The translations under genes were made by a program, and so were the position numbers. The notes under the pieces were generated by a model that saw only the letters and a list, made by a program, of their open reading frames with translations, ran no database searches and was not told the origin of the DNA. From positions 1 through 53,843 of the forward strand of contig NZ_BBCJ01000032.1 in NCBI RefSeq assembly GCF_001311985.1: a stretch of DNA of 53,843 bases, written 5' to 3'. This DNA comes from Geotalea toluenoxydans JCM 15764 (GTDB lineage: Bacteria > Desulfobacterota > Desulfuromonadia > Geobacterales > Geobacteraceae). This document shows positions 8,708 to 17,247 of this stretch, piece by piece. Each line of letters starts with the position of its first letter. Position 1 is the first letter of the stretch.

Positions 8708-8983
8708 CTATCGGTAGACCTGATCATGACTGCCGATGTCGAGGAGGATGATCTCCTTTTCCGTAACGAGAACCGTGAGGGTAATGCGGTAGCTATGGGT
8801 AATGCTTACTGCCTGCATTCCTTTCAGCTTGCCGGTCAGGCTATGGAACTTCAGGTGCGGCTGGAACGGATCACGCTCAAGGTCGCGCAGGACGAAGGCG
8901 AACTTCTGACGCAGGTCGCGGTGGTGCTCCATAAATTTTTCGGCGGAGCGGGTAAAGGAGGCCGTCCAGACAAGGGTATACAC
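8708..8983 (-). CDS. Type II toxin, RelE/YafQ-like
   Basis: 91 residues: TLVWTASFTRSAEKFMEHH, LRQKFAFVLRDLERDPFQPHLKFHSLTGKLKGMQAVSITHSYRITLTV and a C-terminal LLDIGSHDQVYR. The L.G.l.g..a..i...yRi.y..... pattern with a final H/D-x-VYR is that of RelE/YafQ mRNA-interferase-like toxins. The start is GTG (VYTLVW). It lies immediately downstream of its antitoxin on the minus strand. The 180 bases between this gene and the preceding plus-strand toxin show nothing further. Confidence 0.85.
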   Translation of the reverse strand: MYTLVWTASFTRSAEKFMEHHRDLRQKFAFVLRDLERDPFQPHLKFHSLTGKLKGMQAVSITHSYRITLTVLVTEKEIILLDIGSHDQVYR

Positions 8984-8986
8984 GAT

Positions 8987-9249
8987 CTAGCTTCCAGCTT
9001 CAGCTCTTCGATCAGGTCGTCTGCGGTGCCGCGCTTGACCCGGCCTTCCTTCAGGTCCTGAAGCGACTCCCTCACCCGTGCGTAGTGGGCCTCCTGCTCT
9101 GCGACAAGAAGCTCCTGATAACGTTCCTCGGAAAGCACCACGTACTGGGGCTGGTTGTTCCTGATGACGTGGAGATCACCCTTGGCGATGAGATCATCAA
9201 CCGCGGCGATCCCGCGTCTTTTGATTTCCTGGGCAGGTACGGTATTCAT
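8987..9249 (-). CDS. Type II antitoxin for the RelE/YafQ-like toxin (stop lost by a one-base shift)
   Basis: The frame starts MNTVPAQEIKRRGIAAVDDLIAKGDLHVI, a Phd/YefM-type DNA-binding start with LSEERYQELL. The acidic toxin-binding tail is RESLQDLKEGRVKRGTADDLIEELKLEA. As written it reads on without a stop to 8851, inside the toxin gene in another frame. Restoring one base near 8990 (GAAGCCTAG for GAAGCTAG) ends it at 8987, four bases before the toxin's GTG, the normal arrangement. A perfect palindrome lies 16 bases upstream of the ATG. Confidence 0.82.
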
Positions 9250-9264
9250 GTTGGCATCCTTTTA

Positions 9265-9280
9265 GTACTTGATTAAGTAC
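9265..9280. promoter_or_regulatory. Palindromic operator upstream of the antitoxin gene
   Basis: Perfect inverted repeat GTACTT-GATT-AAGTAC, centred about 24 bases before the antitoxin ATG. The position and symmetry fit an autoregulatory operator for the Phd/YefM-type antitoxin. No clear -35/-10 pair could be assigned. Confidence 0.6.
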
Positions 9281-9467
9281 CAGAAACAATACCATTTCCT
9301 TATAACATTTCAAACGATTTTTCAGGCTGGGAAAGGATGACGCCACGCTTCATGGACTTTAAGATTTCATACAGGATTAGCAGAATCCCGTCGAGCCTTC
9401 GCGTCGTCGCGTGAGTTGGTAGGTGGCTGCTTGCGTGAGCAGGGAATCAACGAGCGGTGGAGCCGAT

Positions 9468-9604
9468 TCAGACCCGGTAGACCTGGCGCAGGTGGCCGAC
9501 CTTGACCACCCAGACATTGAGCTTGGTGTCTGAATGGAGTAAATGATGCGAAGTGGGTGGCGGAGGTTTGGATCAAGTGGCCTGAGTATGTGTCGACGGC
9601 TCAT
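9468..9604 (-). pseudogene. Relic of a RelE-type toxin
   Basis: Two frames each retain half of a RelE C-terminus. One gives LDPNLRHPLRIIYSI, like the L.g..yRi.Y.i strand. The other gives HSDTKLNVWVVKVGHLRQVYRV followed by a stop, matching the final v..igHR.dVYr motif. A one-base change near 9535 would join them, but there is no recognisable N-terminal half or antitoxin, so this looks like a remnant. The rest of the 9281-9766 interval holds only a stray CACCCTTCAC word like the window-edge repeat. Confidence 0.4.
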
Positions 9605-9766
9605 GTCCTACCTAATTACCGGCCTGGTCCCGTGTCAAGGGTTGACCCTACAGCATCTCCCTTGTCGAGCAGAAGACGACGCGTGAAGGGTGAAAGAAAA
9701 ATGGATTTTGGAGACCCTGTTTCATTTTCTTTCATTTTACCGACAACATGTCCTCCCACTTAATTG

Positions 9767-11093
9767 TCAGGCAAGTCCTGCCTTCTGCTTTAGCTCTGAT
9801 TCAATTTCCGTAAACAAAGAAAAATCATTTTCACATCGCCGCTCACGCGCTTCCTGGATAAGACGCAGATTACGCAGTGTGGTCTCAGGCTCCCACGATT
9901 CGCGAACTGCAGCAAGAGCACTGGCCAGGTTCTCCGTCGCGCTGACTTCGTCCTTTGCCAGCACTGCCAGTTCAAGGAGTGTAGCAAAGTCCCAATAGTC
10001 CTGAGTGCCACGTTGGACGCGCTGTTTGACGGCATATGTCACTACCGGCAGGATCTCCAGGCGACGGGGATCTGGCGGATCTTTCAGCTCCATAAGGGTC
10101 ACGGCATTGATCCCAGGATAGGCATCTCGCCAGTCGGCTCCGAATCCCTTCAAATAGGCGTCAATGGCCTTGATCAGCAGCCTTTGGCAAGCATGACGCT
10201 GCCTGCCACTCGGGCTGTCTCCCAGCGATCCTTGTATACTCGCCCGAGGATGCCGTAGGTTTCGCTGGACGGCCCACGTCGGGCGATCAGTTCCTGGAGT
10301 ACCCGCTCTGCATCTTCACCTCTTCCGGCGCGATTCAGGGCAAATCCTAGTTGTTCCTGCACCATAACTGTCGTCATCAACACCGGCGACATCTTCGGCA
10401 CCAGGGAGATCATCTCGTCCCAACCTTTTACTGCCCGGTAGGACAGGAAAAGATCAATCACCACTCCGGCTTCACAGTCGTCAATTTTCTTAATATCGCC
10501 TTCCAACGTTTTCAATGCGTCCAGCCCTGCTTTGCGGGCCTGGGCAAGATGCTCCTTCATGGTCTTAGAGTATTCGACCCTGTCACGAAACGTGTCGGTC
10601 TTGGTGTGATCAATATCCGGGTAATCTTCAAGTAATTGATAGATAGGCTGTCATGAGTCGGTTTACGGGCATCAACTAGACGTTTGGTCAGCAGCGTCTG
10701 GAACTTGGCAACATCGGACGGTTGACCGTCTGCAGATACTGCGTAGGGGATTGCCCTAAGTTGGGCCACGTCAAAGGGTATTTGCCCGCTTCCTTCGGCG
10801 AACATCAGCACCGTAGTATGCGGCTTGGCGGCATGACGCACACCCAGCTCGTAGAAGACGTTGGCATTGGCCGCAGTTAAATCGGCAACTGCATATTCAC
10901 AGAGGATCAGCCGCTCGAACATCGGCTTGTGGATGATGCCACCGGTTTTCTCCTCGTCGGCCCGCAACGGCTCCATACCAGCATCATGCACCGCCGGGAC
11001 GATTAACTGCTCATACACCGCGTCAAAATCAATCTCTCGACCGGTGGCATCTTTTTTGCCGAAGGGCATGAGGATAAAACATAGGGGGGACAT
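9767..11093 (-). CDS. DUF4071 (MAP3K TRAFs-binding domain) protein with TIR-like N-terminal domain; third gene of the TIR/NTPase operon (two frameshifts)
   Basis: Three frames join into one protein of about 442 residues. Missing bases lie near 10646 (CCCT read as CCT) and 10181 (GGGC read as GGC). Residues 1-120 form a Rossmann/TIR-like domain: PLCFILMPFGKK, DFDAVYEQLIVPAV, GIIHKPMFERLILCEYAVADLT, then ANVFYELGVRHA, where the Glu is the conserved position. After the repaired linker (QLLEDYPDIDHTKTDTFRDRV) comes a helical repeat region. Its motifs are DCEAGVVIDLFLSYRAVKGWDEMI, VQEQLGFALNRAGRGEDAERVLQ, RGPSSETYGILGRVYKDRWE and DAYPGINAVTLMEL, which define the family called MAP3K TRAFs-binding after the eukaryotic ASK1/MAP3K5 regulatory region. 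ATG follows AAAGGAG. It begins 29 bases after the TIR-NTPase stop, so it is probably cotranscribed. A signalling or sensor role in immunity is inferred. Confidence 0.85.
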
Positions 11094-11122
11094 TACTACT
11101 CCTTTGTCTATAATTGCCTTAG

Positions 11123-14100
11123 TCAAGAACCGTATCTCTTCATCCAAGGCCAAAGTTGATTTTCCTTTACATCATGACCAATGAATTTGTCTTTCAACTT
11201 CTTTTCATTCTCCTTAACAGCATCCAATATTGTCCCGATGTTAGCTCTATATGCGTCCCTTTTCCATAGGGTTAAGGTGTCAGTCTTAATAAGATCATTG
11301 TCCCATATCCAGAATCGCTTATCAGCACAGCGCAGAAACAGTCTGAAAGATGCCCAGGACTTCACTCGATTTTCATCGGCAACAAATCGCTCAATCCAAA
11401 TTCTCGCCCAAGAGTTCCGTTTACTGCTTGCTTGCGCCGTTTTTGCCACATCCATCAGCCATGAACGTCCGTGGTCAGCAATCCATGCATTCAATTGCTC
11501 AGCATGTTTTTCTTCGTTTGAGAACCCGAGCAGCCTGAGACCGCGCGCTATGTCGTAGTCACGTTCCGACGATAACCAGAACTGAATAGACAAGTCTATC
11601 CATTCGTTTTTGCCGCAGGTCTGCGCAAGATAGGCTATTTCCGACAGGTCTTTGTCCGAGTCGCAGCTGTTAAGATACTCGTTCCATAAGCCGATTACCG
11701 ATGGGGATTCCTGCGCTTCAAACAATGAAAAGAGAATGTGTTGAATGTCTGTGTAGGAATCAACAATACGGGTGGTTTTGTACTTCATGATAGTGTTGAA
11801 AAGTTTTACGCCGGTTTCCGGTTCGAGATTCAGAAGTGTTGCGCATAGGCTTTCATAAAGCCCTTGGCAAAAGGCCAGTAAACGCCGACCTTCGATAGTG
11901 CCATCCATCACAGGTTTAATCCACTCTCGCCAATAAGTGATACCGCTTGCAACTACGGCATCAAGATTCCCGTTTGAGAATGACGTATCAATCCAGTGGT
12001 TCCCCCGCTTCTTTTCAGCCTTCAAAACCTCCGTTACCTGATTATAAATCTTCTCCAACCTGGCATTTGCCATGCCTTCATCAAACGGCTTGCGAATCGC
12101 ACCTGATGTTCCCCCCCAAGTAAATTTAGTCCATTTTAGACCGAAATTCTCATTGAGATCGATGTTAATTTCTTCGTCAATATCATTTCGGTTCTGACAG
12201 ATACTAATTTTAAGATGCCGGAGGACTGCTTCATCTCTCTCCGTTTGCATTGCGATTCGAGTCCAAATAATATGCAGCCGCAGAGCATATTCAGCAACCT
12301 CTTCTGGGCGGTTACCTCGCTGTTTTACGGCATAGCCCAACCACCTTAATGAAATCCTGTCGGCTATCTCTTCAAATGAAATGTGCTTTGCAAAATGTGC
12401 AAGCAGAATACTTCCCCAGTCATTCTCGTAATCACAATTACCACTATCTATCTTCCATGCGCTCTCAAGCACTGCATTCGCTGCTACATGGTCGTTAGTG
12501 TTATAAATTATCTCAAGACATAAATAGCGAATTATTGAATTGTCACCCTGTAGCAAGTTCAGCAATCTTTCCCTCAACAGGTGATCCATCGTGCTCAATG
12601 TTTTTATCAAATAATCAAGTACGGCATAGCATGTTTCAGGGTTTGATCCATCGTACCCATTCAACGTATTTAAAACCAAGTTGAGACAGGTGGCGGTTAT
12701 CTCCCGGTAACGTGCCTGCGTCCTGGAGATGTATCCGGTCTTCCCTCCTCGCTCTTGAAGCAATAGGAATTGCTCATCGGAAGATCTGTCGAAAACTACC
12801 ATTGGGAATAGCGTCAATTCAGCACTGTGGGCTTCCTTATCCGTATTGGCTAACGTCATTCGCCAAGCTTCGATAATCGACTCACGCTCCAGTTCAGTCA
12901 AGACCGGTAATTGTTTATAGAGCTTACCCGCCAAAAGAAGGCAAGATAAAAAGTTTTGGCCATTTAATTGCGTGGTCAGCTTCCTAAATAGTTCAGCGTA
13001 TCGCTCTGCCTTGTATGCGCATAAAGCCGGCTCCATATGCTCAATTGCAATATCCTCTCGTGTCTGTGAGCGATGTTCGTTGGCTTTGTATTCAATCTGA
13101 TGGATTGCGGAATCAAATTTTACTGAAAACTCTTCCGGCATTGTACAGTCCGGATTTATGGCGACATCTGCTAGATTCTCAGCAATGTTTATCGAAGACA
13201 ATTTAGTTCGCTGTAGGTAATCAAGGTAATTCTCTTCACTCCAAAGATTGATAGAGAAGTCGCATCCGTCTTCTTCCCGGAGCTTTTTGTACCTTGACCG
13301 GAATGATAACTCTTCTGGTATGTCTTCACGAAGAGCTATTGAGTCTTCACTACATATCCAAAAAAGCAAGTAATCAGCTGCGCGTAATGCAAGGCTCTGA
13401 TTTGTTGCCATTAACTCGCTTGCCTTCGTCAACAGGGCAGTTTGGACATTACTTGGTGCAGTACGTACTATCCATCTATAATCAACGTTTGATCCACCCA
13501 TTACAGCCGTGGCAACAGAGCCGTTACATAGTGCCAGCACAAAAGGCGCACGGTCAAAGTGAGAAATGACGGATTCAGCTACATTGGCAAGTTGAAGCAG
13601 TCTCTGGTCAGCAACGATTTCAATGCGGTGGCCGAAAAGCTCCTTGCCACCTAACTCGACTTGCTGTCCAAGACGTTCCTCAACCTTTTTAATCAAATCT
13701 TCTTTTTTTGATTCGTCACGTTCAAACAAGCCACGATACCCAAGCGGATGGACAAATCCGAGCCAGCGCTCAAATGTCGCCACCATTTCTTCTTTGACAT
13801 GGTCAAAATTGTGCGTTTGCAACATGGCATTCATCAGATGATCTTCGACCTCTCGATAGTCGCCGAAAGTTCCCCAAAGGTCTTCCATAACATGAAAATA
13901 GACGTGAGGCTTTAAAGGGAAATAGGCGCTGACCCGTTCTGAATCAGCCTCGTCAAGATTGCGGCCTGATATCCATTTCCGGAACAAGGCGATACTGCAC
14001 TCATCCGGATAACTATCAGTCAACAGGGCATGATATAAGGCCATGGCGCATATTTGCACCAACCGATCACTATCCGGATGTGGACCTAACCGTTCAGCAA

Positions 14101-15694
14101 TTATTTCCTCAACTTCAAGAATGTCACCCTTGCCGCTCTTTTCGATTTCATTGGCGAGCAAAAGCCCAAGCCCCAGAATCAAGGAGTTTGGCGCTACTTC
14201 GAACTTACCTCCGCCCACATCCCTGAGAATGCCTGAGGAAACAAGCTCAGCCCTGATTTCTGCCTGTTTTCCATATACCGACAATGTTTGCGCAAGCTGT
14301 CCGGTATTGACACGTTGACCGTACTCCTTAACAACTTCAGTAATCAGCGCAAGGAAGTCCGTATGGGATATCCTTACATCAGGTGAGCGTTTACGCCTGA
14401 GCCTGTCTCGCCAATCTTCATAAATCAGCCGGTCTATTGTTACGTCATCACCGGATTCTTCAAGCTGGTCCTTGAGGCGCACCGCCATGTCAAAATAACG
14501 CGGCTTGGCAACCAGCTTAAGAACACGGTCACTAAACGAGGCTCTCGTAAGGTGATGGCGTGTCAGTGCATGATCAAGCTCTTCGTCATTGAAGGGCGAC
14601 AACTGCCAAACCGACACACTTTCCTTATATTCATTCTCCAAATGATAATTCCAATAGCCGTTGCGGCAAGTGACTATTAGAGCAATGCTTTTCCGGAATT
14701 GTGAAATAAGGTAATTATCGAAAAGATCACGCCATTCAAGTGACGGGCGTTCATTCAGACCATCCACAACCAATACTATCTGAGGGAGATTGTTTACTTT
14801 GCTGGTCAGAAATAATTTCAGACGAATTTCCCATTCAATGGCTGAAATGGAATCATTGGCTTTTGCCATGGCATCAGCCATCTCGGTGATGAAGCCTGCC
14901 GCTTTAGATACCTTTGTTGCTGAGATGAACACCACTGGTAACTGGCCACCAGTCAAAGAAATAGTCTTTGCTATCCATGATGAAACAGCCCAGGTTTTTC
15001 CGTCTCCTTCTTCGCCGAGAAGCACAAAAGGACGGTTATGCTCCTGCCATTCGCTCCACCAGAAATCCAATGCTTCATTAGCTGAGGCTCGTTGAATATA
15101 GTGGCTCTCAGGGCGTAATACGGTGAGGTCTTGGCTGAAATTAGCTGAGGAGAGATTTTTGTCGGAGAGGCAATTGAGCAACCATTGAGAAAGTTTTGCC
15201 GTCCAGCTACGACTATGCTTCCCTACTATTTTACATAGTTCTTCGATTTGAAGGTTGTAGTCTGCGAGATTGGTTGGGAGCAAATGTGACTGGATAATGG
15301 CAAGTTCGCGGAGATCATCGGGAAGATCGTCCTCTGCCAACTGTCCGGCGCCACCCACTAGAACAGGGACAACGAGCGGTTTGTTCTTGCTTTCGAGCGC
15401 TTTTCTTTTAAGTGCAGACAAGACTTCACGCCGTACAAAGTCTCTCGGGTCATCTAGCCGCTTACGGTTTTCTGTTAACAGCCAGTCCGGCCCGACCACA
15501 ATTAGTATTACCTGCGCCGAATCAAGTGCGTTTTGTATTGCCTCCGGAAAGTCATCACCAGCCTCAATTCCGGACTGATCGTAAAAGATATCTTCAGCGT
15601 CAAACCGTTGGATTAGACGATCATAGAGACGACCTGTATGACCATAAGTGTCTTGTCTGCGATAGCTTATGAAAATGGAAGTAGCGGAGAGCAT
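11123..15694 (-). CDS. Large TIR-domain P-loop (STAND-type) NTPase, 1523 residues
   Basis: Three regions are visible. Residues 1-160 are a TIR domain: SIFISYRRQDTYGHTGRLYDRL, IFYDQSGIEAGDDFPEAI, VILIVVGPDWL, and DFVRREV with E90 at the usual catalytic glutamate site. Residues about 195-480 are a P-loop NTPase: Walker A GEEGDGKT (227-234), Walker B VLVVDGLNE (307-315), and a sensor-like TCRN near 344. The remaining ~1000 residues are mostly helical, resembling the long alpha-solenoid sensor arm of NLR/Avs-type proteins; no named repeat was recognised. Such proteins recognise an invader through the C-terminus, oligomerise on ATP, and activate TIR NADase activity. That mechanism is inferred from architecture. 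The gene is intact and visibly more A+T-rich than its neighbours, suggesting acquisition. It starts 9 bases after the ThsB-like gene. Confidence 0.9.
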   Translation of the reverse strand: MLSATSIFISYRRQDTYGHTGRLYDRLIQRFDAEDIFYDQSGIEAGDDFPEAIQNALDSAQVILIVVGPDWLLTENRKRLDDPRDFVRREVLSALKRKALESKNKPLVVPVLVGGAGQLAEDDLPDDLRELAIIQSHLLPTNLADYNLQIEELCKIVGKHSRSWTAKLSQWLLNCLSDKNLSSANFSQDLTVLRPESHYIQRASANEALDFWWSEWQEHNRPFVLLGEEGDGKTWAVSSWIAKTISLTGGQLPVVFISATKVSKAAGFITEMADAMAKANDSISAIEWEIRLKLFLTSKVNNLPQIVLVVDGLNERPSLEWRDLFDNYLISQFRKSIALIVTCRNGYWNYHLENEYKESVSVWQLSPFNDEELDHALTRHHLTRASFSDRVLKLVAKPRYFDMAVRLKDQLEESGDDVTIDRLIYEDWRDRLRRKRSPDVRISHTDFLALITEVVKEYGQRVNTGQLAQTLSVYGKQAEIRAELVSSGILRDVGGGKFEVAPNSLILGLGLLLANEIEKSGKGDILEVEEIIAERLGPHPDSDRLVQICAMALYHALLTDSYPDECSIALFRKWISGRNLDEADSERVSAYFPLKPHVYFHVMEDLWGTFGDYREVEDHLMNAMLQTHNFDHVKEEMVATFERWLGFVHPLGYRGLFERDESKKEDLIKKVEERLGQQVELGGKELFGHRIEIVADQRLLQLANVAESVISHFDRAPFVLALCNGSVATAVMGGSNVDYRWIVRTAPSNVQTALLTKASELMATNQSLALRAADYLLFWICSEDSIALREDIPEELSFRSRYKKLREEDGCDFSINLWSEENYLDYLQRTKLSSINIAENLADVAINPDCTMPEEFSVKFDSAIHQIEYKANEHRSQTREDIAIEHMEPALCAYKAERYAELFRKLTTQLNGQNFLSCLLLAGKLYKQLPVLTELERESIIEAWRMTLANTDKEAHSAELTLFPMVVFDRSSDEQFLLLQERGGKTGYISRTQARYREITATCLNLVLNTLNGYDGSNPETCYAVLDYLIKTLSTMDHLLRERLLNLLQGDNSIIRYLCLEIIYNTNDHVAANAVLESAWKIDSGNCDYENDWGSILLAHFAKHISFEEIADRISLRWLGYAVKQRGNRPEEVAEYALRLHIIWTRIAMQTERDEAVLRHLKISICQNRNDIDEEINIDLNENFGLKWTKFTWGGTSGAIRKPFDEGMANARLEKIYNQVTEVLKAEKKRGNHWIDTSFSNGNLDAVVASGITYWREWIKPVMDGTIEGRRLLAFCQGLYESLCATLLNLEPETGVKLFNTIMKYKTTRIVDSYTDIQHILFSLFEAQESPSVIGLWNEYLNSCDSDKDLSEIAYLAQTCGKNEWIDLSIQFWLSSERDYDIARGLRLLGFSNEEKHAEQLNAWIADHGRSWLMDVAKTAQASSKRNSWARIWIERFVADENRVKSWASFRLFLRCADKRFWIWDNDLIKTDTLTLWKRDAYRANIGTILDAVKENEKKLKDKFIGHDVKENQLWPWMKRYGS

Positions 15695-15703
15695 GATTAG
15701 AAT

Positions 15704-16174
15704 TCAATATCCAAGTTTTTGATAGACTTCATCTTTATAATAATAATTCCCTGATTCCTTCATCTGGCATTTCTCCAATGCATATGCAATTATTTTTGGA
15801 GAATATGGGACAACGATAGCACCAACATCACGTATTATTGGCGGGCAAGTCGTTTCGACAATCTGACGGCTCCCATCAAGATTGACACCGATAATCGTAC
15901 ATTCTTTCTCGATAGCTACCTCTGCCTCCCATCGCACGTACTTATATTTGTAACGAGTATCCGCACCAATCAACATCACATACTTGCCAGCCATGTTGAT
16001 CCGTTCTCGGCATTTACGCTTGATGTATGCTTCATCTTCAGAGTTGATCTCGGAAGAAAGCTGGCAATCGACAAAATTAAAATCGATATGCTCACGAGCT
16101 TTCCAGGCAAGCATCAGTCGGTAATAGTGAATGTCAGTGCTACTGAATCCTACGAAAGTTCTTGGAAGGCCCAA
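15704..16174 (-). CDS. ThsB-like TIR-domain protein (MTH538-type TIR)
   Basis: 156 residues forming one TIR-like domain of the MTH538/ThsB kind: RTFVGFSSTDIHYYRLMLAWK, IDFNFVDCQL, a basic helix IKRKCRERINMAGKYVMLIGADTRYKYKYVRWEAEVA, then CTIIGVNLDG. The WE pair (W82-E83) sits where the catalytic glutamate of this group lies. In Thoeris, ThsB makes a cyclic ADP-ribose isomer that activates a separate effector; no ThsA (Sir2/SLOG) gene is present, so the partner here would be different. The start is TTG with AGGAGA six bases upstream; no ATG fits. First gene of the apparent three-gene operon. Confidence 0.85.
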   Translation of the reverse strand: MGLPRTFVGFSSTDIHYYRLMLAWKAREHIDFNFVDCQLSSEINSEDEAYIKRKCRERINMAGKYVMLIGADTRYKYKYVRWEAEVAIEKECTIIGVNLDGSRQIVETTCPPIIRDVGAIVVPYSPKIIAYALEKCQMKESGNYYYKDEVYQKLGY

Positions 16175-16382
16175 TATATTCTCCTATGACGACGAATTTA
16201 GTCACATTCACAAATCCAGGACAGATCTCTTCTCATCAAAAACTAAGAGATTCAAGGCGATTCAAAGAGGATGGTCAGCCCCTTAAATGTAGGGTTCATC
16301 AAGGGTCATAACTTATTTTCAACACTTCTTCCCGATGTTGCTGTGCTTCTGGTCAACGATTGTATCACCGTTGACCTCTTCC
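16175..16382 (-). promoter_or_regulatory. Leader region of the TIR operon with an 8-bp inverted repeat
   Basis: The non-coding gap between the nucleotidyltransferase gene and the TIR operon. It contains a perfect inverted repeat GGTCAACG / CGTTGACC (16351-16358 and 16369-16376) right after the upstream stop codon, without a T-run. AT-rich stretches such as TTGAAAATAAGTTATGA could supply a promoter for the operon, but none has convincing spacing. Confidence 0.35.
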
Positions 16383-17012
16383 TTACTTGTTTCGTGCGGC
16401 TTTAGCTGCCCGATTTTCAGCAAATTGTCCAAGGTCATGAACGTCTCCTACAACAAAAATCTTCGGCTTATCGAGAATTGTCTGGAGAAAATGGTCCTTT
16501 TCCCGGAGCCTTTTGCGTAAATCGTCAACAGTGACTACCACCGGATTTACTTCTCTCCCCAGGCGCTCATGTACTTTGGAAAGCGCCTGCACGACGGAGA
16601 CAAATGACGCAGAACCAATGATAAAAAGATCCACATCACTTGCTGCGGTCTCTTTCCCCTGCGCTACGGAGCCAAAGATGAAGGCAACCTCGGCTGCATT
16701 CCCGAGCGGCAGCAGTGCGTCCCGCAAAACATCAGCCAGGCCGGATGTCTTGCGGAATATGGAAGCAAGTTCTTCGTAAATGGGACAGTCACGGTTTGCC
16801 TGATACCTGACCTGATTGCCCACGCTCTCCCGAAGCAGGAAACCCGCCTGTGCAAGGGTCTTCAGTTCCCGATGAAGAGATCCTGCGGGGATACTGGAAA
16901 GGCGGGAAATTTCTCTGACGTAGAAGGACTTGTCCGGGCGCAAAAGCAGCAAAGTCAGCGCCCTGCGCCGATATGCGCCAAAAAGTGTTTCCGCAATACC
17001 TTGATCAGCCAT
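16383..17012 (-). CDS. Winged-helix plus MNT-type nucleotidyltransferase protein
   Basis: About 209 residues. Residues 1-75 form a winged helix like ArsR/MarR regulators (ALTLLLLRPDKSFYVREISRLSSIPAGSLHRELKTLAQAGFLLRESVGNQVRYQAN). Residues 95-200 carry the minimal nucleotidyltransferase signature FIFGSVAQGKETAASDVDLFIIG, i.e. GS-x10-D-x-D. Proteins of this kind act as antitoxins that AMPylate HEPN toxins or as autoregulated DNA-binding nucleotidyltransferases. No HEPN gene is next to it, so pairing is unknown. The ATG at MADQGIAETLFG, behind AGGCGG, is preferred over an upstream one. Confidence 0.8.
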   Translation of the reverse strand: MADQGIAETLFGAYRRRALTLLLLRPDKSFYVREISRLSSIPAGSLHRELKTLAQAGFLLRESVGNQVRYQANRDCPIYEELASIFRKTSGLADVLRDALLPLGNAAEVAFIFGSVAQGKETAASDVDLFIIGSASFVSVVQALSKVHERLGREVNPVVVTVDDLRKRLREKDHFLQTILDKPKIFVVGDVHDLGQFAENRAAKAARNK

Positions 17013-17247
17013 AAAAGCCGCCTGTTCTCTTTTTTGCTTCACTTGTAGCATTTTTGAGAACAAAAGGATACTTTATTTTTCCCGCGCATATGGGATCTAT
17101 GGTGCCCGGCTCCACATCTGAAAGTTGATTCACCTTCTTCAATTAATGAGCCCTACTCTTTCTACTCACTCACAAACTCCCCGGTTTGACATCGCCTGGA
17201 ACTATGCCAGACTTTTTAGTGGGAAGGGGTGCATAAGGAGGAAAAAT

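Noticed and set aside
8851..8986. A natural antitoxin-toxin out-of-frame fusion tail
   Set aside because: The extra 46 codons are the toxin sequence read in the wrong frame; a single missing base explains it.
11123..15694. Splitting the 1523-residue protein into separate TIR and NTPase genes
   Set aside because: The frame is continuous with no internal ribosome site or stop, and the domain order is normal for TIR-NTPases.
9767..16174. Calling the TIR operon a Thoeris system
   Set aside because: There is a ThsB-like protein, but no ThsA (Sir2/SLOG) gene. The partner genes are a TIR-NTPase and a DUF4071 protein, so the name would mislead.
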